Positions 17,760 to 29,898 are shown, counted from the first letter of the stretch. The stretch is DNA of 64,000 bases from Agromyces laixinhei (GCF_006337065.1 NZ_CP040872.1:2604001-2668000), one strand, 5' to 3'. Notes: generated by a model not told the origin, from the letters alone. Numbers and translations are program-made.

Positions 17760-18331
17760 TAGGAGCCGATGAAGGCGAGCGCGGCTTCGACGTTCGATCC
17801 GAGCGACTCGATGCTGTCGATCGTCATTCGCGGCAGCGCCGACGACGGGCCGGTCCACGGTGCATAGCCCTCGAGGCTCTGCTCCACGGCGCGCCACGTC
17901 GTCTCCTCGAGGTGCGGTAGCCCGCGCTCCCGCTTTTCGAGACGGGCGCGGTGCAACGCCTCATCAGAGCAGACGACCTCGATGACGCGAAGTCGCACCT
18001 CGGCTCGTTCAGCGAGATCTCGCCACTGGAGCCGTGCCGCCTCACCGGCATTGACCGCGTCGACGATCACCGTGCGGCCCGAGTCGAGCTCCTTCTCGGC
18101 GATCTCCTCGGCCACCAGGTAGGCGGCGAGACCCGTGGGCTGGTCGGCATCGATGCCGGCCCGCAGGATCGCAGACTCGATCGGGTCGACCGACACGACC
18201 GTGGCGCCGAGCCGGGCGCCGACGATCTCACCGATCGTCGACTTTCCCGCCCCCGGCAACCCGGCCATGACGATGAGCTGCGTGACGCTCAGATCACCGA
18301 ACTGTCGTTCGATCGGCGGCTCCCCCTGCAT
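17759..18331 (-). CDS. AAA/P-loop nucleotide kinase-like protein
   Basis: 190 residues. Walker A MAGLPGAGKSTIGEIVGARLG, a Walker B-like strand RTVIVDAVNAGEAARLQW and a C-terminal helix region. The fold is that of small P-loop phosphotransferases (zeta-toxin or gluconate kinase-like) acting on an unknown small molecule. No partner antitoxin is visible, so a toxin role is not supported. Lies 9 bases downstream of atpC and overlaps yaaA, so it is probably read through from the ATP synthase operon. Confidence 0.72.
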   Translation of the reverse strand: MQGEPPIERQFGDLSVTQLIVMAGLPGAGKSTIGEIVGARLGATVVSVDPIESAILRAGIDADQPTGLAAYLVAEEIAEKELDSGRTVIVDAVNAGEAARLQWRDLAERAEVRLRVIEVVCSDEALHRARLEKRERGLPHLEETTWRAVEQSLEGYAPWTGPSSALPRMTIDSIESLGSNVEAALAFIGS

Positions 18332-18340
18332 CCGTGTCTC

Positions 18341-18601
18341 CTACGCCAGCTCGGCCCGTGATGCCACGAGCTGCACGGCGTTGGCCTGAACGGACAGGAA
18401 GCCGTCTTCGGCATTGGCGGTGATCTTCTCCCCGCCGGGCAGGGTGACTCGAACCTCGCCGCCGGCGAGGATCGCGAGCATCGGCTCGTGACCCGGCAGA
18501 ATGCCGATCTCGCCTTCGACGGTGCGAGCCACCACCATGGTCGCCTCGCCCGACCAGACCTCGCGGTCGGCCGAGACGACACTCACGTTGAGGCTGGCCA
18601 T
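18341..18601 (-). CDS. atpC: F1Fo ATP synthase epsilon subunit
   Basis: 86 residues, start ATG 18601, two bases after atpD. The sequence is the N-terminal beta-sandwich only (VVSADREVWSGEATMV, then GEIGILPGHEPMLAIL); the C-terminal helical hairpin present in E. coli epsilon is almost absent. Short epsilon subunits are common in actinobacteria. Part of the central stalk. Confidence 0.95.
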   Translation of the reverse strand: MASLNVSVVSADREVWSGEATMVVARTVEGEIGILPGHEPMLAILAGGEVRVTLPGGEKITANAEDGFLSVQANAVQLVASRAELA

Positions 18602-18603
18602 GC

Positions 18604-21002
<2,399 letters not shown>

Positions 21003-21095
21003 GTTTCTCCTGTGTCCTGTCTTCCTGGTGCTGGGCTCTCGACGCGACCCTGTGAGGTCAGTTCCCGTCGAGAGCCGCAGGGAACCTCGGAATGA

Positions 21096-22736
21096 CTAGC
21101 GGCGGCCCTTGACGATCTTCTCCTGGACGACCTCTTCTTCAGCGATCGCTTCGAACTGCTCCGACCCGACCGAGGCGAGCGGCTTGCCCTCGCCCGTCTG
21201 GAACTCGAGCTTGAACGCGTCGACGGCGCCATCGAGCTCGGCCGCCGTCTCGTCGGAGAGCACATTGGTCTCGCGCAGCGAATTCAGCACCTCGGTGTTG
21301 CGCGCGAGGTAGTCGTGCAGCTCGGCTTCGAAGCGGAGGATGTCTTCGACGGGAACCTCGTCGAGCTTGCCCTTGGTGCCCGCCCAGATCGACACGACCT
21401 GCTTCTCGACCGGCATCGGCGAGTACTGAGGCTGCTTGAGCAGTTCGGTCAGGCGCGCACCACGGGCGAGCTGGCGGCGGCTGGCCGCATCGAGGTCGGA
21501 GGCGAACATCGCGAACGCCTCGAGCGACCGGTACTGCGCGAGCTCGAGCTTCAACGTGCCCGAGACCTTCTTGATCGACTTGACCTGTGCGTCGCCGCCG
21601 ACTCGGGAGACCGAGATGCCGACGTCGACCGCCGGGCGCTGGTTCGAGTTGAACAGGTCGGACTGGAGGAAGATCTGGCCGTCGGTGATCGAGATCACGT
21701 TGGTCGGAATGTACGCCGAGACGTCGTTCGCCTTGGTCTCGATGATGGGCAGACCCGTCATCGAACCGGCGCCGAGTTCGTCGGAGAGCTTCGCGCAACG
21801 TTCGAGCAGACGCGAGTGCAGGTAGAAGACGTCACCGGGGTACGCCTCGCGTCCCGGCGGGCGACGGAGCAGCAACGACACGGCACGGTAGGCCTCGGCC
21901 TGCTTCGACAGGTCGTCGAAGATGATGAGCACGTGCTTGGAGTCGTACATCCAGTGCTGGCCGATGGCCGAGCCGGTGTACGGCGCGAGGTACTTGAAGC
22001 CGGCGGGGTCGGAGGCGGGAGCCGCGACGATGGTCGTGTACTCCATGGCTCCGGCGTCTTCGAGGGCGCCCTTCACCGAGGCGATGGTCGAGCCCTTCTG
22101 GCCGACGGCGACGTAGATGCAGCGAACCTGCTTCGACGGGTCGCCCGACTCCCAGTTGGCCTTCTGGTTGATGATCGTGTCGATCGCGATGGCCGTCTTG
22201 CCGGTCTGACGGTCGCCGATGATGAGCTGGCGCTGACCGCGGCCGACCGGGATCATGGCGTCGATCGCCTTGATGCCCGTCTGCATCGGCTCGTGCACCG
22301 ACTTGCGCTGCATGACGCCCGGCGCCTGCAGCTCGAGGGCACGACGACCCTCGATGCCGGTGATCTCGCCGAGGCCGTCGATCGGGTTGCCGAGCGGGTC
22401 GACGACACGGCCGAGGTAGCCCTCGCCGACGGGAACGGAGAGCACCTCGCCGGTACGGGTCACCTCCATGCCCTCTTCGATGCCGGTGAACTCACCGAGC
22501 ACGACGACGCCGATCTCGTCTTCGTCGAGGTTCTGCGCGAGACCGAGCGTGCCGTCCGCGAAGCGGATCAGCTCGTTCGCCATGACCGAGGGAAGCCCTT
22601 CGACGTGCGCGATGCCGTCGCCGGCGTCGGTGACGTACCCGACCTCGGTCTTCTCTGCCTGGCCCGGCTCGTACGAGGAGACGAACTCCGAGAGAGCCGA
22701 ACGGATCTCGTCGGGGCTGATGGTGAGTTCTGCCAT
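21096..22736 (-). CDS. atpA: F1Fo ATP synthase alpha subunit
   Basis: 546 residues. Non-catalytic nucleotide-binding subunit of F1. Walker [35 protein letters not shown]alker B region, the [12 protein letters not shown] strand and the [10 protein letters not shown] motif with the arginine finger Arg. The C-terminal extension after the helical domain (about 30 residues, ending IVKGRR) is typical of actinobacteria. Separated from atpG by 93 bases. Confidence 0.98.
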   Translation of the reverse strand: MAELTISPDEIRSALSEFVSSYEPGQAEKTEVGYVTDAGDGIAHVEGLPSVMANELIRFADGTLGLAQNLDEDEIGVVVLGEFTGIEEGMEVTRTGEVLSVPVGEGYLGRVVDPLGNPIDGLGEITGIEGRRALELQAPGVMQRKSVHEPMQTGIKAIDAMIPVGRGQRQLIIGDRQTGKTAIAIDTIINQKANWESGDPSKQVRCIYVAVGQKGSTIASVKGALEDAGAMEYTTIVAAPASDPAGFKYLAPYTGSAIGQHWMYDSKHVLIIFDDLSKQAEAYRAVSLLLRRPPGREAYPGDVFYLHSRLLERCAKLSDELGAGSMTGLPIIETKANDVSAYIPTNVISITDGQIFLQSDLFNSNQRPAVDVGISVSRVGGDAQVKSIKKVSGTLKLELAQYRSLEAFAMFASDLDAASRRQLARGARLTELLKQPQYSPMPVEKQVVSIWAGTKGKLDEVPVEDILRFEAELHDYLARNTEVLNSLRETNVLSDETAAELDGAVDAFKLEFQTGEGKPLASVGSEQFEAIAEEEVVQEKIVKGRR

Positions 22737-22813
22737 TGTCTTTTCCCTTTTTCTGTACCGGTTGTACAGCTACTGGTGTGTCGCGGCGCGGACGCCGGTT
22801 GTGTCAACCGGCA

Positions 22814-23608
22814 TCAGCCGGCAAGCTTCTGCCGCAGCGAGCTGAGGCGCGAGGCGACGCTGCCGTCGATGACGTCGTCGCCGATCTGCACGCGGACCCC
22901 GCCGAGCACGGCGGGATCGACGATGGTGTCGAAGCGGACTCGGCGGCCCGCCTGGGCTGCGAGTCCCTGCTCGAGCCGGCCCAACTGGGCGGCGCTGAGC
23001 GGAACCGCGCTCGTGACCGTCGCGATGTCGAATCCGCGCTGGTCTGCGATGACGGATGCCCCGTGGCGGAGCAGTTCGCCGATGCGGCGGTCTCGGGGCT
23101 GCAGCACGAGGTGCCGCACGATCACGATCGTCTGAGGCGATGCCTTGCCGGCGAGGAGCCGGTCGACGATCTTCGTCTTGGCCGCGGTCTCGCCGAGCTT
23201 CGACCCGAGCGCGAGCTCGAGCTCTGCGTCGCTCGCGACGGCTCGCTCGAATGCGAGCAGTTCGGCGTCGAGGTCGACGCCGTCGGGCGCCGACTCCGCG
23301 GCGACGCGGATGCCGAGCTCTTCGATCCCCGCGAGGAAGTCGTCGCCGGACGACCAGCGACGCGACGCCGCACTCACCAGGAGCGAAGCGGCCTCCGCGG
23401 GGATACGGGAGCCGAACACGGCACCGACGAGCTCGCGCTTCTGTGCGACGTCGGCCTCGGTGTCGATGAGCGCCGTTCGCAAGTGCGCGGAATCGCCGAT
23501 CACCCGGCCGGCGGCGAGGAGTGCCTCGGCCACCGGGAGCTCGGCGCGGCCGAGTTCTGCCAGCGCGGCCTTCGAACCGGCCAGGGCCTCTCTCGTAGCG
23601 CTACCCAT
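22814..23608 (-). CDS. atpH: F1Fo ATP synthase delta subunit
   Basis: 264 residues. Peripheral-stalk subunit. The N-terminal helical bundle is ordinary and the C-terminal part has ATVTSAVPLSAAQLGRLEQG and DTIVDPAVLGGVRVQIGDDV, the conserved delta/OSCP end. It is longer than the E. coli subunit (177 residues) because of the additional N-terminal region usual in actinobacteria. Three bases separate it from atpF. Confidence 0.95.
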   Translation of the reverse strand: MGSATREALAGSKAALAELGRAELPVAEALLAAGRVIGDSAHLRTALIDTEADVAQKRELVGAVFGSRIPAEAASLLVSAASRRWSSGDDFLAGIEELGIRVAAESAPDGVDLDAELLAFERAVASDAELELALGSKLGETAAKTKIVDRLLAGKASPQTIVIVRHLVLQPRDRRIGELLRHGASVIADQRGFDIATVTSAVPLSAAQLGRLEQGLAAQAGRRVRFDTIVDPAVLGGVRVQIGDDVIDGSVASRLSSLRQKLAG

Positions 23609-23611
23609 GGA

Positions 23612-24178
23612 CTACTTCTTCCCTCCGGCGGCGGCCTCTGAGGCCTCCAGGTCGGCGAGGAAGCGGTCGACGACCGCGGTCGCCTTGGCGTCGTCGGACA
23701 GCGACTCGCCGATCACGCCGGAGGCGAGGTCGATGGCCAGCGTGCCCACCTCGGAGCGGAGCGAGACGAGCGCGGTCTGGCGCTCCGCCTCGATCTGCGC
23801 CTGTGCGCTTGCCGTGACGCGAGCGGCCTCGACGGTCGCGGACTCCTTCGCCTCGGCGACGATCTTCTTGCCGTCATCGCGAGCCGTCTCGCGGATGCGA
23901 CCGGCTTCGGTGCGCGCGTCGGCGAGCTGGGCGGTGTACTCCTCGAGCGCCGCCTCCGCTTTGCGCTGCGCCTCGTCGGCCTTCGCGATGTTGCCCTCGA
24001 TCGCCTCGCCGCGCTCGTCGAGCAGCTTCTGCACGCGCGGGAGCACGTACTTCCAGAAGAAGATCAGGAGGACGACGAAGATGACCGCCGACCAGACGAC
24101 GTCGTACATCGCCGGAAGAAGGACGGGCGGAGTGCCCTCCTGCTCCTCGGTCGCAGCTCTCAAGACTGCTTGCAGCAC
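23612..24178 (-). CDS. atpF: F1Fo ATP synthase b subunit
   Basis: 188 residues. One N-terminal transmembrane segment (VVWSAVIFVVLLIFFWKYVL) followed by a long charged helix (KLLDERGEAIEGNIAKADEA onward) that forms the peripheral stalk dimer. Encoded between atpE and atpH in the standard order. Confidence 0.95.
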   Translation of the reverse strand: MLQAVLRAATEEQEGTPPVLLPAMYDVVWSAVIFVVLLIFFWKYVLPRVQKLLDERGEAIEGNIAKADEAQRKAEAALEEYTAQLADARTEAGRIRETARDDGKKIVAEAKESATVEAARVTASAQAQIEAERQTALVSLRSEVGTLAIDLASGVIGESLSDDAKATAVVDRFLADLEASEAAAGGKK

Positions 24179-24201
24179 AGTTGCCTCCTACGTGGCAGGG
24201 G

Positions 24202-24453
<252 letters not shown>

Positions 24454-24483
24454 CTAGGGAATGTTCTGGGCGGATGCCCGGGC

Positions 24484-25347
24484 TCAGTGCTCCTCCGCCA
24501 CCGCGAGCTGGATGTAGACCGCGGTGAGGAGCGTGAAGACGTAGGCCTGCAGCACTGCGACGAGGATCTCGAAGAGCGTGAAGGCGAAGGCGAAGGCGAG
24601 GCTGCCCGCAGCGAGCGCGGACCACCACCCGCCGGCGGTGAAGAGGAAGAACTGCGTCGCCGAGAAGAAGAGCACGAGCAGGAGGTGGCCGACGATCATG
24701 TTCATGAGCAGTCGGAGAGTCAGCGTCACCGGCCGGATGAGGAACGTCGAGATGAACTCGATCGGCGTGACGATGATGTAGACGGGCCACGGCACACCCG
24801 ACGGGAAGAGCGAGTTCTTGATGAAGTTCTTCGGGCTCTTCTTGAGACCTGCGTAGATGAAGGTGCAGTACGAGATGACGGCGAGCACGAGCGGCACACC
24901 GATGACCGAGGTGCCCGCGAGGTTCAGGCCGGGGATGATGCCCGTCAGGTTCATGAACAGGATCATGAAGAACATCGTGGTGAGGATCGGCAGGAACCGC
25001 TTGCCGTCTTTCTTGCCGAGCAGGTCGTCGGCGACGTTCACACGCACCATGTCGAGACCCATCTCGACGAGGCTCTGGAAACGGCCGGGAACGACCTTCA
25101 TGCGGCGAGTGCCGAGCCAGAACACGAGCAGCAGCGCAGCGACCGCGATGAAGCGCACGAGCATGACTCGGTTGATCGCGAACGGCGTGCCCTCGAAGAG
25201 GAAGACCTCGGGGAAGAACTCCCAGATCGACGGGGGGTGGAAGCCGCCGTCGTCGGTTGACATCGGAACCAGCAGGCTCAGAGCGTTAACTAGCAGCGCT
25301 TTCTCCTGTTTCGGGGCGAGGAGCTCGGCTCCTGCGGCGACGAACAT
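24484..25347 (-). CDS. atpB: F1Fo ATP synthase a subunit
   Basis: 287 residues if read from ATG 25347. Several hydrophobic helices; the half-channel arginine is in RPVTLTLRLLMNMIVGH. The start is uncertain. ATG 25347 and ATG 25263 have no ribosome site, while a clear AGGAG (25303-25307) lies six bases before a CTG at 25296, which would give a protein starting LLVNALSLLVP, similar to other actinobacterial subunits. Confidence 0.93.
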   Translation of the reverse strand: MFVAAGAELLAPKQEKALLVNALSLLVPMSTDDGGFHPPSIWEFFPEVFLFEGTPFAINRVMLVRFIAVAALLLVFWLGTRRMKVVPGRFQSLVEMGLDMVRVNVADDLLGKKDGKRFLPILTTMFFMILFMNLTGIIPGLNLAGTSVIGVPLVLAVISYCTFIYAGLKKSPKNFIKNSLFPSGVPWPVYIIVTPIEFISTFLIRPVTLTLRLLMNMIVGHLLLVLFFSATQFFLFTAGGWWSALAAGSLAFAFAFTLFEILVAVLQAYVFTLLTAVYIQLAVAEEH

Positions 25348-25443
25348 GGGTTGCGGAGCGCCCGTGCGCGAGCAAGGCCGAACCGTGGGGGGATCCCCAT
25401 TACTCTAGCAATACTTCGCGCTCACGACGAACCACGGCAGGGC

Positions 25444-25920
25444 TCACTCGTCGGTGGGCGCCTTCGGCAACTCGACGTCGCTGACGTACGGCAGGCGCGA
25501 CTTCGCCACCACGAGCACGTCGACGACCAGCGAGGCGATGACGCCCGCGACGAGGCTGAGGAAGAGCACCGTGGGATCCAGCCAGTCGGCCCCTCGCAGC
25601 ACGACGACGAGCACGATGAAGACGATGAACTTGAGCAGCCACCCGCCGAGCACGATGCCGAAGAACGCACCGACGAAGAGATCGCTGCCCGAGAACCGGT
25701 TGGCGAGGAGGATGCTCGCGGCGGTCACGCCCATGAACACGACGGCCATGAGTGTTCCGACCAGGGCGCCGAGAAGGCCGGGAACCCCGGCGAACAGGAA
25801 TCCGAGCACCGCGCTCACGACGAGGATCACACCGGCGAGCGCCGCACCCCACAGCAGTGCCCGTTGCAACACGGGGTTCGAGGTCGGCGTGCGGTCTGAT
25901 TCGGGTCGTGCGTCGTTCAT
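25444..25920 (-). CDS. AtpI-like small membrane protein
   Basis: 158 residues with four hydrophobic segments: ALLWGAALAGVILVVSAVLG, LLGALVGTLMAVVFMGVTAA, FGIVLGGWLLKFIVFIVLVV and LVAGVIASLVVDVLVV. It occupies the atpI position, upstream of atpB and overlapping the WecA-like gene by 4 bases. AtpI proteins assist c-ring assembly or Mg2+ transport in some bacteria. Sequence similarity in this family is low, so the call rests mainly on position and topology. Confidence 0.75.
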   Translation of the reverse strand: MNDARPESDRTPTSNPVLQRALLWGAALAGVILVVSAVLGFLFAGVPGLLGALVGTLMAVVFMGVTAASILLANRFSGSDLFVGAFFGIVLGGWLLKFIVFIVLVVVLRGADWLDPTVLFLSLVAGVIASLVVDVLVVAKSRLPYVSDVELPKAPTDE

Positions 25921-27197
25921 CGTGCTCCAGATTCGGGGTCGCCGGATTCTACCGAGGCGTCCTGAGCACCGGCAGCGGATGCTTCGGCACCGGCGAGCTC
26001 GTCGAGCCCCGCGGCATCCGCTTCAGGGGTCTCGTCGACGGCCTCCGCCTCGGCCGCGACGGTCAGTCGCTTGCGGCGGCCGAGGGGGGCGAGCGTGATC
26101 ACGGCGCAGATGACGAACCCGATGAAGAGCGCGAGGAGCGCCCAGAGGGAGGAGATCTTGAAGTAGACCGGGAAGACGTAGGTGAGGAGGCATCCGACCG
26201 AGGCGACCGCGGTCCAGCCGTACAGGATCAGCACCGCGTGCAGATGCGAGTGGCCCATGTCGAGCAGTCGGTGGTGGAGATGCTTGCGGTCGGCGGAGAA
26301 CGGCGACTTGCCGGCGCGGAGGCGGCGCATCACCGCGAGCCCGAAGTCGAGCAGCGGGATCACGAGCACGGCGAACGGCAGCAGGATCGGGATGAACGCG
26401 GCGACGAACTGGTTGAGGCCGACGCCCGTGGGGTTCAGCTGGCCCGTGACCGCGACGGCCGACGTGGCCATGAGCAGACCGATGAGGAGCGCCCCCGCGT
26501 CGCCCATGAAGAGCTTCGCGGGGTGCCAGTTGAGCGGCAGGAACCCGGCGCACGCGCCGACGAGGATGATGGCCACGAGCGAGGCGAGGTTGAAGTAGTT
26601 CGTCGGCGAGGTCTGCTGCACGAGCAGGTAGGAGTAGAGGAAGAACACGCCGTTCGCGATGAGGGCGACTCCGGCGACGAGGCCGTCGAGTCCGTCGATG
26701 AAATTCACCGCGTTCATGACGAGCACGATCACGAACACCGTGATGATCGCGAACATCCACGACGAGCCGACCGTGATGCCGCCGATCGGCAGCGACACGA
26801 TCGAGACGCCCTGCCACGTGATGAGGCCCGCCGCCAGGAACTGGGCCGCGAGCTTGGTCGTCCAGTCGAGGTCCCAGATGTCATCGGCCACGCCGACGAC
26901 GACGATGAGGAGCGCCGCACCGAGGATCGCGAGGATCTGGCCCGGGTTCTGGAAGACGATCGCGATGCTCGAGAAGCGCGCCGAACCGAGGTTCGCGATG
27001 ACGGCGGCCGCGGCGAACGCGATCAGGATGCCGACGAACATCGCGACGCCGCCGAGGCGAGGCGTGGGCCGCGTGTGCACGTCGCGCTCGCGGATCTTCG
27101 GGTAGAGCTTGTACTTCAGGCTCAGTTTCCAGACGATGATCGACCCGCCGAAGGTGACGAGCGCCGTCAGCAGGGCGATGGCGAGGAAGAGGGTCAT
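25917..27197 (-). CDS. MraY/WecA-family undecaprenyl-phosphate sugar-1-phosphate transferase
   Basis: 426 residues with about ten or eleven transmembrane helices. The catalytic signature AVNFIDGLDGL and the cytoplasmic loop HHRLLDMGHSH identify the polyprenyl-phosphate phosphosugar transferase family. In actinobacteria the gene at this position is the WecA/TagO-like enzyme starting arabinogalactan or teichoic-type polymers by transferring GlcNAc-1-P. The exact sugar is not decided by sequence. A Glu/Ala-rich tail of about 40 residues follows the last helix. Overlaps tsaC by 4 bases. Confidence 0.9.
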   Translation of the reverse strand: MTLFLAIALLTALVTFGGSIIVWKLSLKYKLYPKIRERDVHTRPTPRLGGVAMFVGILIAFAAAAVIANLGSARFSSIAIVFQNPGQILAILGAALLIVVVGVADDIWDLDWTTKLAAQFLAAGLITWQGVSIVSLPIGGITVGSSWMFAIITVFVIVLVMNAVNFIDGLDGLVAGVALIANGVFFLYSYLLVQQTSPTNYFNLASLVAIILVGACAGFLPLNWHPAKLFMGDAGALLIGLLMATSAVAVTGQLNPTGVGLNQFVAAFIPILLPFAVLVIPLLDFGLAVMRRLRAGKSPFSADRKHLHHRLLDMGHSHLHAVLILYGWTAVASVGCLLTYVFPVYFKISSLWALLALFIGFVICAVITLAPLGRRKRLTVAAEAEAVDETPEADAAGLDELAGAEASAAGAQDASVESGDPESGAR

Positions 27198-27955
27198 GAG
27201 GCGGGGGTGCCCGCTTCGTCGTCGGATGCCGCAGGCTCGCGCTCGGCCGCAGGCTCGACGACCTCGGGCTCCAGCAGTTCCTCCCCCACGACCGCGGCGA
27301 TGCGCTCGCGCGAGATCACGCCGGCGCGCACGATGCGGAGTCGCCCGCCGTCATGGGCGAGCGCCGTGGCATCGACGATCGTCGACGACGTGTCCCCCTC
27401 GCGTTCGCCGACGGCCTCGTACGAACCGCCGGCGGGGCCGCCGTCGAGGTAGACGCGCACCGAGTCGCCGAGCATCCGGGCCGCATCCGCCGCCGTGGTC
27501 GCCGAGGGCTCGCCCGAGCGGTTCGCCGACGACACGGCCAGCGGGCCCGTCTCCGCGAGCAGTTCGAGCGCGATCGGGTTCGCCGGCATTCGGAGGGCGA
27601 CGCTGCCGCCCGTCTCGCCGAGATCCCACTGCAACGAGGGCTGTGCGTGCAGGATCACCGTCAGCCCGCCCGGCCAGAACCGGTCGACGAGCTCGCGCAC
27701 GGCGGGCGGCACCTCGCTCGCGAGCGCGTCGAGGGTCGGCGTGCCGGGGATGAGCACGGGCGGCGGCGAGGTGCGGTCGCGCCCCTTTGCTTCGAGCAGC
27801 CGGGTGACGGCCTTCGCATCGAACGCGTCGGCGGCGACCCCGTAGACCGTATCGGTGGGGATGACGACGAGTTCTCCGCGCCCGATGGCGCCTCGTGCGA
27901 GGCGCATGCCGGTGAGGAGCTCAGAGTCGACCGAACAGTCGTAGATGGCAGTCAT
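27194..27955 (-). CDS. tsaC: L-threonylcarbamoyladenylate synthase
   Basis: 253 residues from ATG 27955 (MTAIYDCS). It makes threonylcarbamoyl-AMP for the t6A modification of tRNAs reading ANN codons. YrdC/Sua5 domain signatures: GELVVIPTDTVYGVAADAF, KGRDRTSPPPVLIP, FWPGGLTVILHA and PLAVSSANRSGEPSATT. The C-terminal Sua5 domain is missing; instead there is a 25-residue acidic tail. Usually next to prmC in actinobacteria; here three genes (28059-30920) intervene. Confidence 0.93.
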   Translation of the reverse strand: MTAIYDCSVDSELLTGMRLARGAIGRGELVVIPTDTVYGVAADAFDAKAVTRLLEAKGRDRTSPPPVLIPGTPTLDALASEVPPAVRELVDRFWPGGLTVILHAQPSLQWDLGETGGSVALRMPANPIALELLAETGPLAVSSANRSGEPSATTAADAARMLGDSVRVYLDGGPAGGSYEAVGEREGDTSSTIVDATALAHDGGRLRIVRAGVISRERIAAVVGEELLEPEVVEPAAEREPAASDDEAGTPAS

Positions 27956-28058
27956 GACCTGCCCGATTCTAGACCAGCGCCCGGTGACGACCGCGCCGGC
28001 GGAACACGGATGCCGCGGCGCTCGCCTGCGCCGCGGCATCCGCTGCCGGTCGACCGAC

Positions 28059-28901
28059 TCAGCGGCGCCCGGACTTGCGGCGGAAGAGCCAGCCGCCCCA
28101 GACGACCGAGACGACGATGATGCCGACGCACCAGCCGAGGGCCCACCACGCGGAGTCGTCGATGGGCGTGCCCATGAGGAGCCCGCGGATCGTCTCGATG
28201 ACGGGGGTGATCGGCTGGTTCTCGGCGATCCACTGCAGCCACTCCGGCATCGTCGCGACCGGCACGAACGCGCTGGAGAGGTAGGGCAGGAAGAGCAGGA
28301 TGAATCCGTAGCCGCTCGCCGCCTCAGGGCTCGACGCCGCGAGGCCGATCGCCGCGAAGAGGTAGGTGATCGCGAGGATGTAGAGCGCCACGAGCGCGAA
28401 CACGGCGAGCCACTCGAGCGGGTTCGCGGTCGGCCGGAAGCCGACGAGGAATGCCACCGCGATCACCACGGCCGTCGCCACGAGGTTGCGGGCGAGGCTC
28501 GCGACGACGTGCCCGGTGGTCACAGCGCCGCTGCGCAACGGCATGGTGCGGAACCGGTCGATGATGCCCGTCGTCATGTCGCGCGAGACCGAGATGGCCG
28601 TCGACGATGCGCCGAATCCCGCGCAGAGCAGGATGATGCCGGGCACCACGTAGTCGACATAGCCGCCCGAGGGGTCGATCGCGTTGCCGAAGATGAAGGT
28701 GAACATCAGCATCAGCATCGTCGGCAGCAGCACCGCCATGAGCATCGCGTCGATGTCGCGCACCGAGTGGCGGAAGCTGCGGACGATGAAGGTGGACTCG
28801 GCCGTGAACGGGCCGAGTTTCGCTCGGGCGGGCGCCGGCGCGGCGCCGCCAGAGGTCGTCGTGGTCGGGCCGGCGGTCGTCAGGGTCGTCATGGTGGTCA
28901 C
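28059..28901 (-). CDS. ABC-2 type transporter permease (DrrB-like)
   Basis: 280 residues with six hydrophobic segments after a Thr-rich start. Contains the ABC-2 family signature around FMFTFIFG-type helix (LMLMFTFIFGNAID) and RDMTTGIIDRFRTMPLRSGA, characteristic of daunorubicin-resistance-type exporters. Its ATG overlaps the ATPase stop by 4 bases. Together they form a small exporter for an unknown, probably hydrophobic, compound. Confidence 0.9.
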   Translation of the reverse strand: MTTMTTLTTAGPTTTTSGGAAPAPARAKLGPFTAESTFIVRSFRHSVRDIDAMLMAVLLPTMLMLMFTFIFGNAIDPSGGYVDYVVPGIILLCAGFGASSTAISVSRDMTTGIIDRFRTMPLRSGAVTTGHVVASLARNLVATAVVIAVAFLVGFRPTANPLEWLAVFALVALYILAITYLFAAIGLAASSPEAASGYGFILLFLPYLSSAFVPVATMPEWLQWIAENQPITPVIETIRGLLMGTPIDDSAWWALGWCVGIIVVSVVWGGWLFRRKSGRR

Positions 28902-29806
28902 TTCGATTCGATGAGTTCGGGGGCGGATGCCGCAGAGCCGGCGGTGATCGCGAGGAACACGTCGTCGAGGCTCGGGCGTCGGATGGAGACCTGCGCACCC
29001 TCGGCCGCAGAGGCCGGCGAGTGGTCGATCAGGTCGATGGCCGCGCGCAGCCCGTGCACGCTGCCGTCGGTCGGCAGTTCGAGCAGCAGTTCGCCGTCGG
29101 CGCCGCGGAGTTCGACGACGTCACCGCCGATGCGCGCCTTCAGCTCGTCGGCGGTGCCCTCCGCGGCGATGCGCCCTCGGTCGAGCACGGCGATGCGGTC
29201 GGCCAGCCGGTCGGCCTCCTCGAGGTACTGCGTCGTGAGGAAGACCGTGGTGCCGGCCTCGGTGAGCGATCGGATGACGTTCCAGAGCTCTTGGCGGCTG
29301 CGCGCGTCGAGCCCCGTGGTCGGCTCATCGAGGAACAGGATCGGCACGTCCACGACGAGGCTGAGCGCGAGGTCGAGGCGTCGGCGCATGCCTCCGGAAT
29401 AGGTGCCGAGACGCCGGCGCGCGGCATCCGTCAGCTCGAACCGCTCGAGCAGCTCGGCGGCGCGGCGCCGTGCCTGCTGTCGGCCGAGCCCGGAGAGCCG
29501 GCCCATCATGACGAGGTTCTCGGTGCCGGTGAGTACCTCATCGACCGCTGCGGACTGGCCCGTGAGCGCGATGCGCTGCTTCACCTGCTGGGGTGCGGCG
29601 GCGACATCGAAGCCGGCGACCCTGGCGTTGCCCGCGTCGGGCTTCACGAGCGTCGTCAGGATGTTGATGGCGGTCGTCTTGCCTGCGCCGTTCGGGCCGA
29701 GCAGCGCGAACACCGACCCTTCGGGCACACTGACGTCGAGGCCCGCAAGCACTTCGGTCGACCCGAATCGCTTGCGGAGCCCGCGCGTCTCGATCGCGAC
29801 TGACAT
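28898..29806 (-). CDS. ABC transporter ATP-binding protein (DrrA-like)
   Basis: 302 residues from ATG 29806, which has CAGGAG upstream; the frame extends to 29875 but lacks a better start. Walker A LLGPNGAGKTTAINIL, Q-loop LTGQSAAVDE, signature YSGGMRRRLDLA, Walker B ILFLDEPTTGLD, H-loop LTTQYLEEADRLAD. The C-terminal extension after the nucleotide-binding domain is the DrrA-type regulatory tail. Divergent from the TetR-like gene across an AT-rich gap with a dyad (29857-29898), suggesting repression by that protein. Confidence 0.93.
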   Translation of the reverse strand: MSVAIETRGLRKRFGSTEVLAGLDVSVPEGSVFALLGPNGAGKTTAINILTTLVKPDAGNARVAGFDVAAAPQQVKQRIALTGQSAAVDEVLTGTENLVMMGRLSGLGRQQARRRAAELLERFELTDAARRRLGTYSGGMRRRLDLALSLVVDVPILFLDEPTTGLDARSRQELWNVIRSLTEAGTTVFLTTQYLEEADRLADRIAVLDRGRIAAEGTADELKARIGGDVVELRGADGELLLELPTDGSVHGLRAAIDLIDHSPASAAEGAQVSIRRPSLDDVFLAITAGSAASAPELIESK

Positions 29807-29856
29807 GGAGTTCTCCTGTTCTCTCGTCTGCACCCCCACCGATTGAGTATGGCGCA

Positions 29857-29898
29857 AACTGTTTATGTGATGCACTGTTGTTTAAGTAATACACAGTT
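29857..29898. promoter_or_regulatory. Dyad in the ABC exporter/TetR intergenic region, candidate operator
   Basis: The 130-base gap between the divergent ABC ATPase and TetR-like genes is strikingly AT-rich against the surroundings. AACTGTTTAT (29857-29866) and ATACACAGTT (29889-29898) are inverted copies matching at 9 of 10 positions with a 22-base spacer; a third ACTGTT lies at 29874-29879. Position and symmetry fit a TetR-family operator covering both promoters. Confidence 0.55.

Noticed and set aside
17759..18331. Zeta-type toxin
   Set aside because: Only the P-loop is shared; no antitoxin gene beside it and it sits in a housekeeping context.
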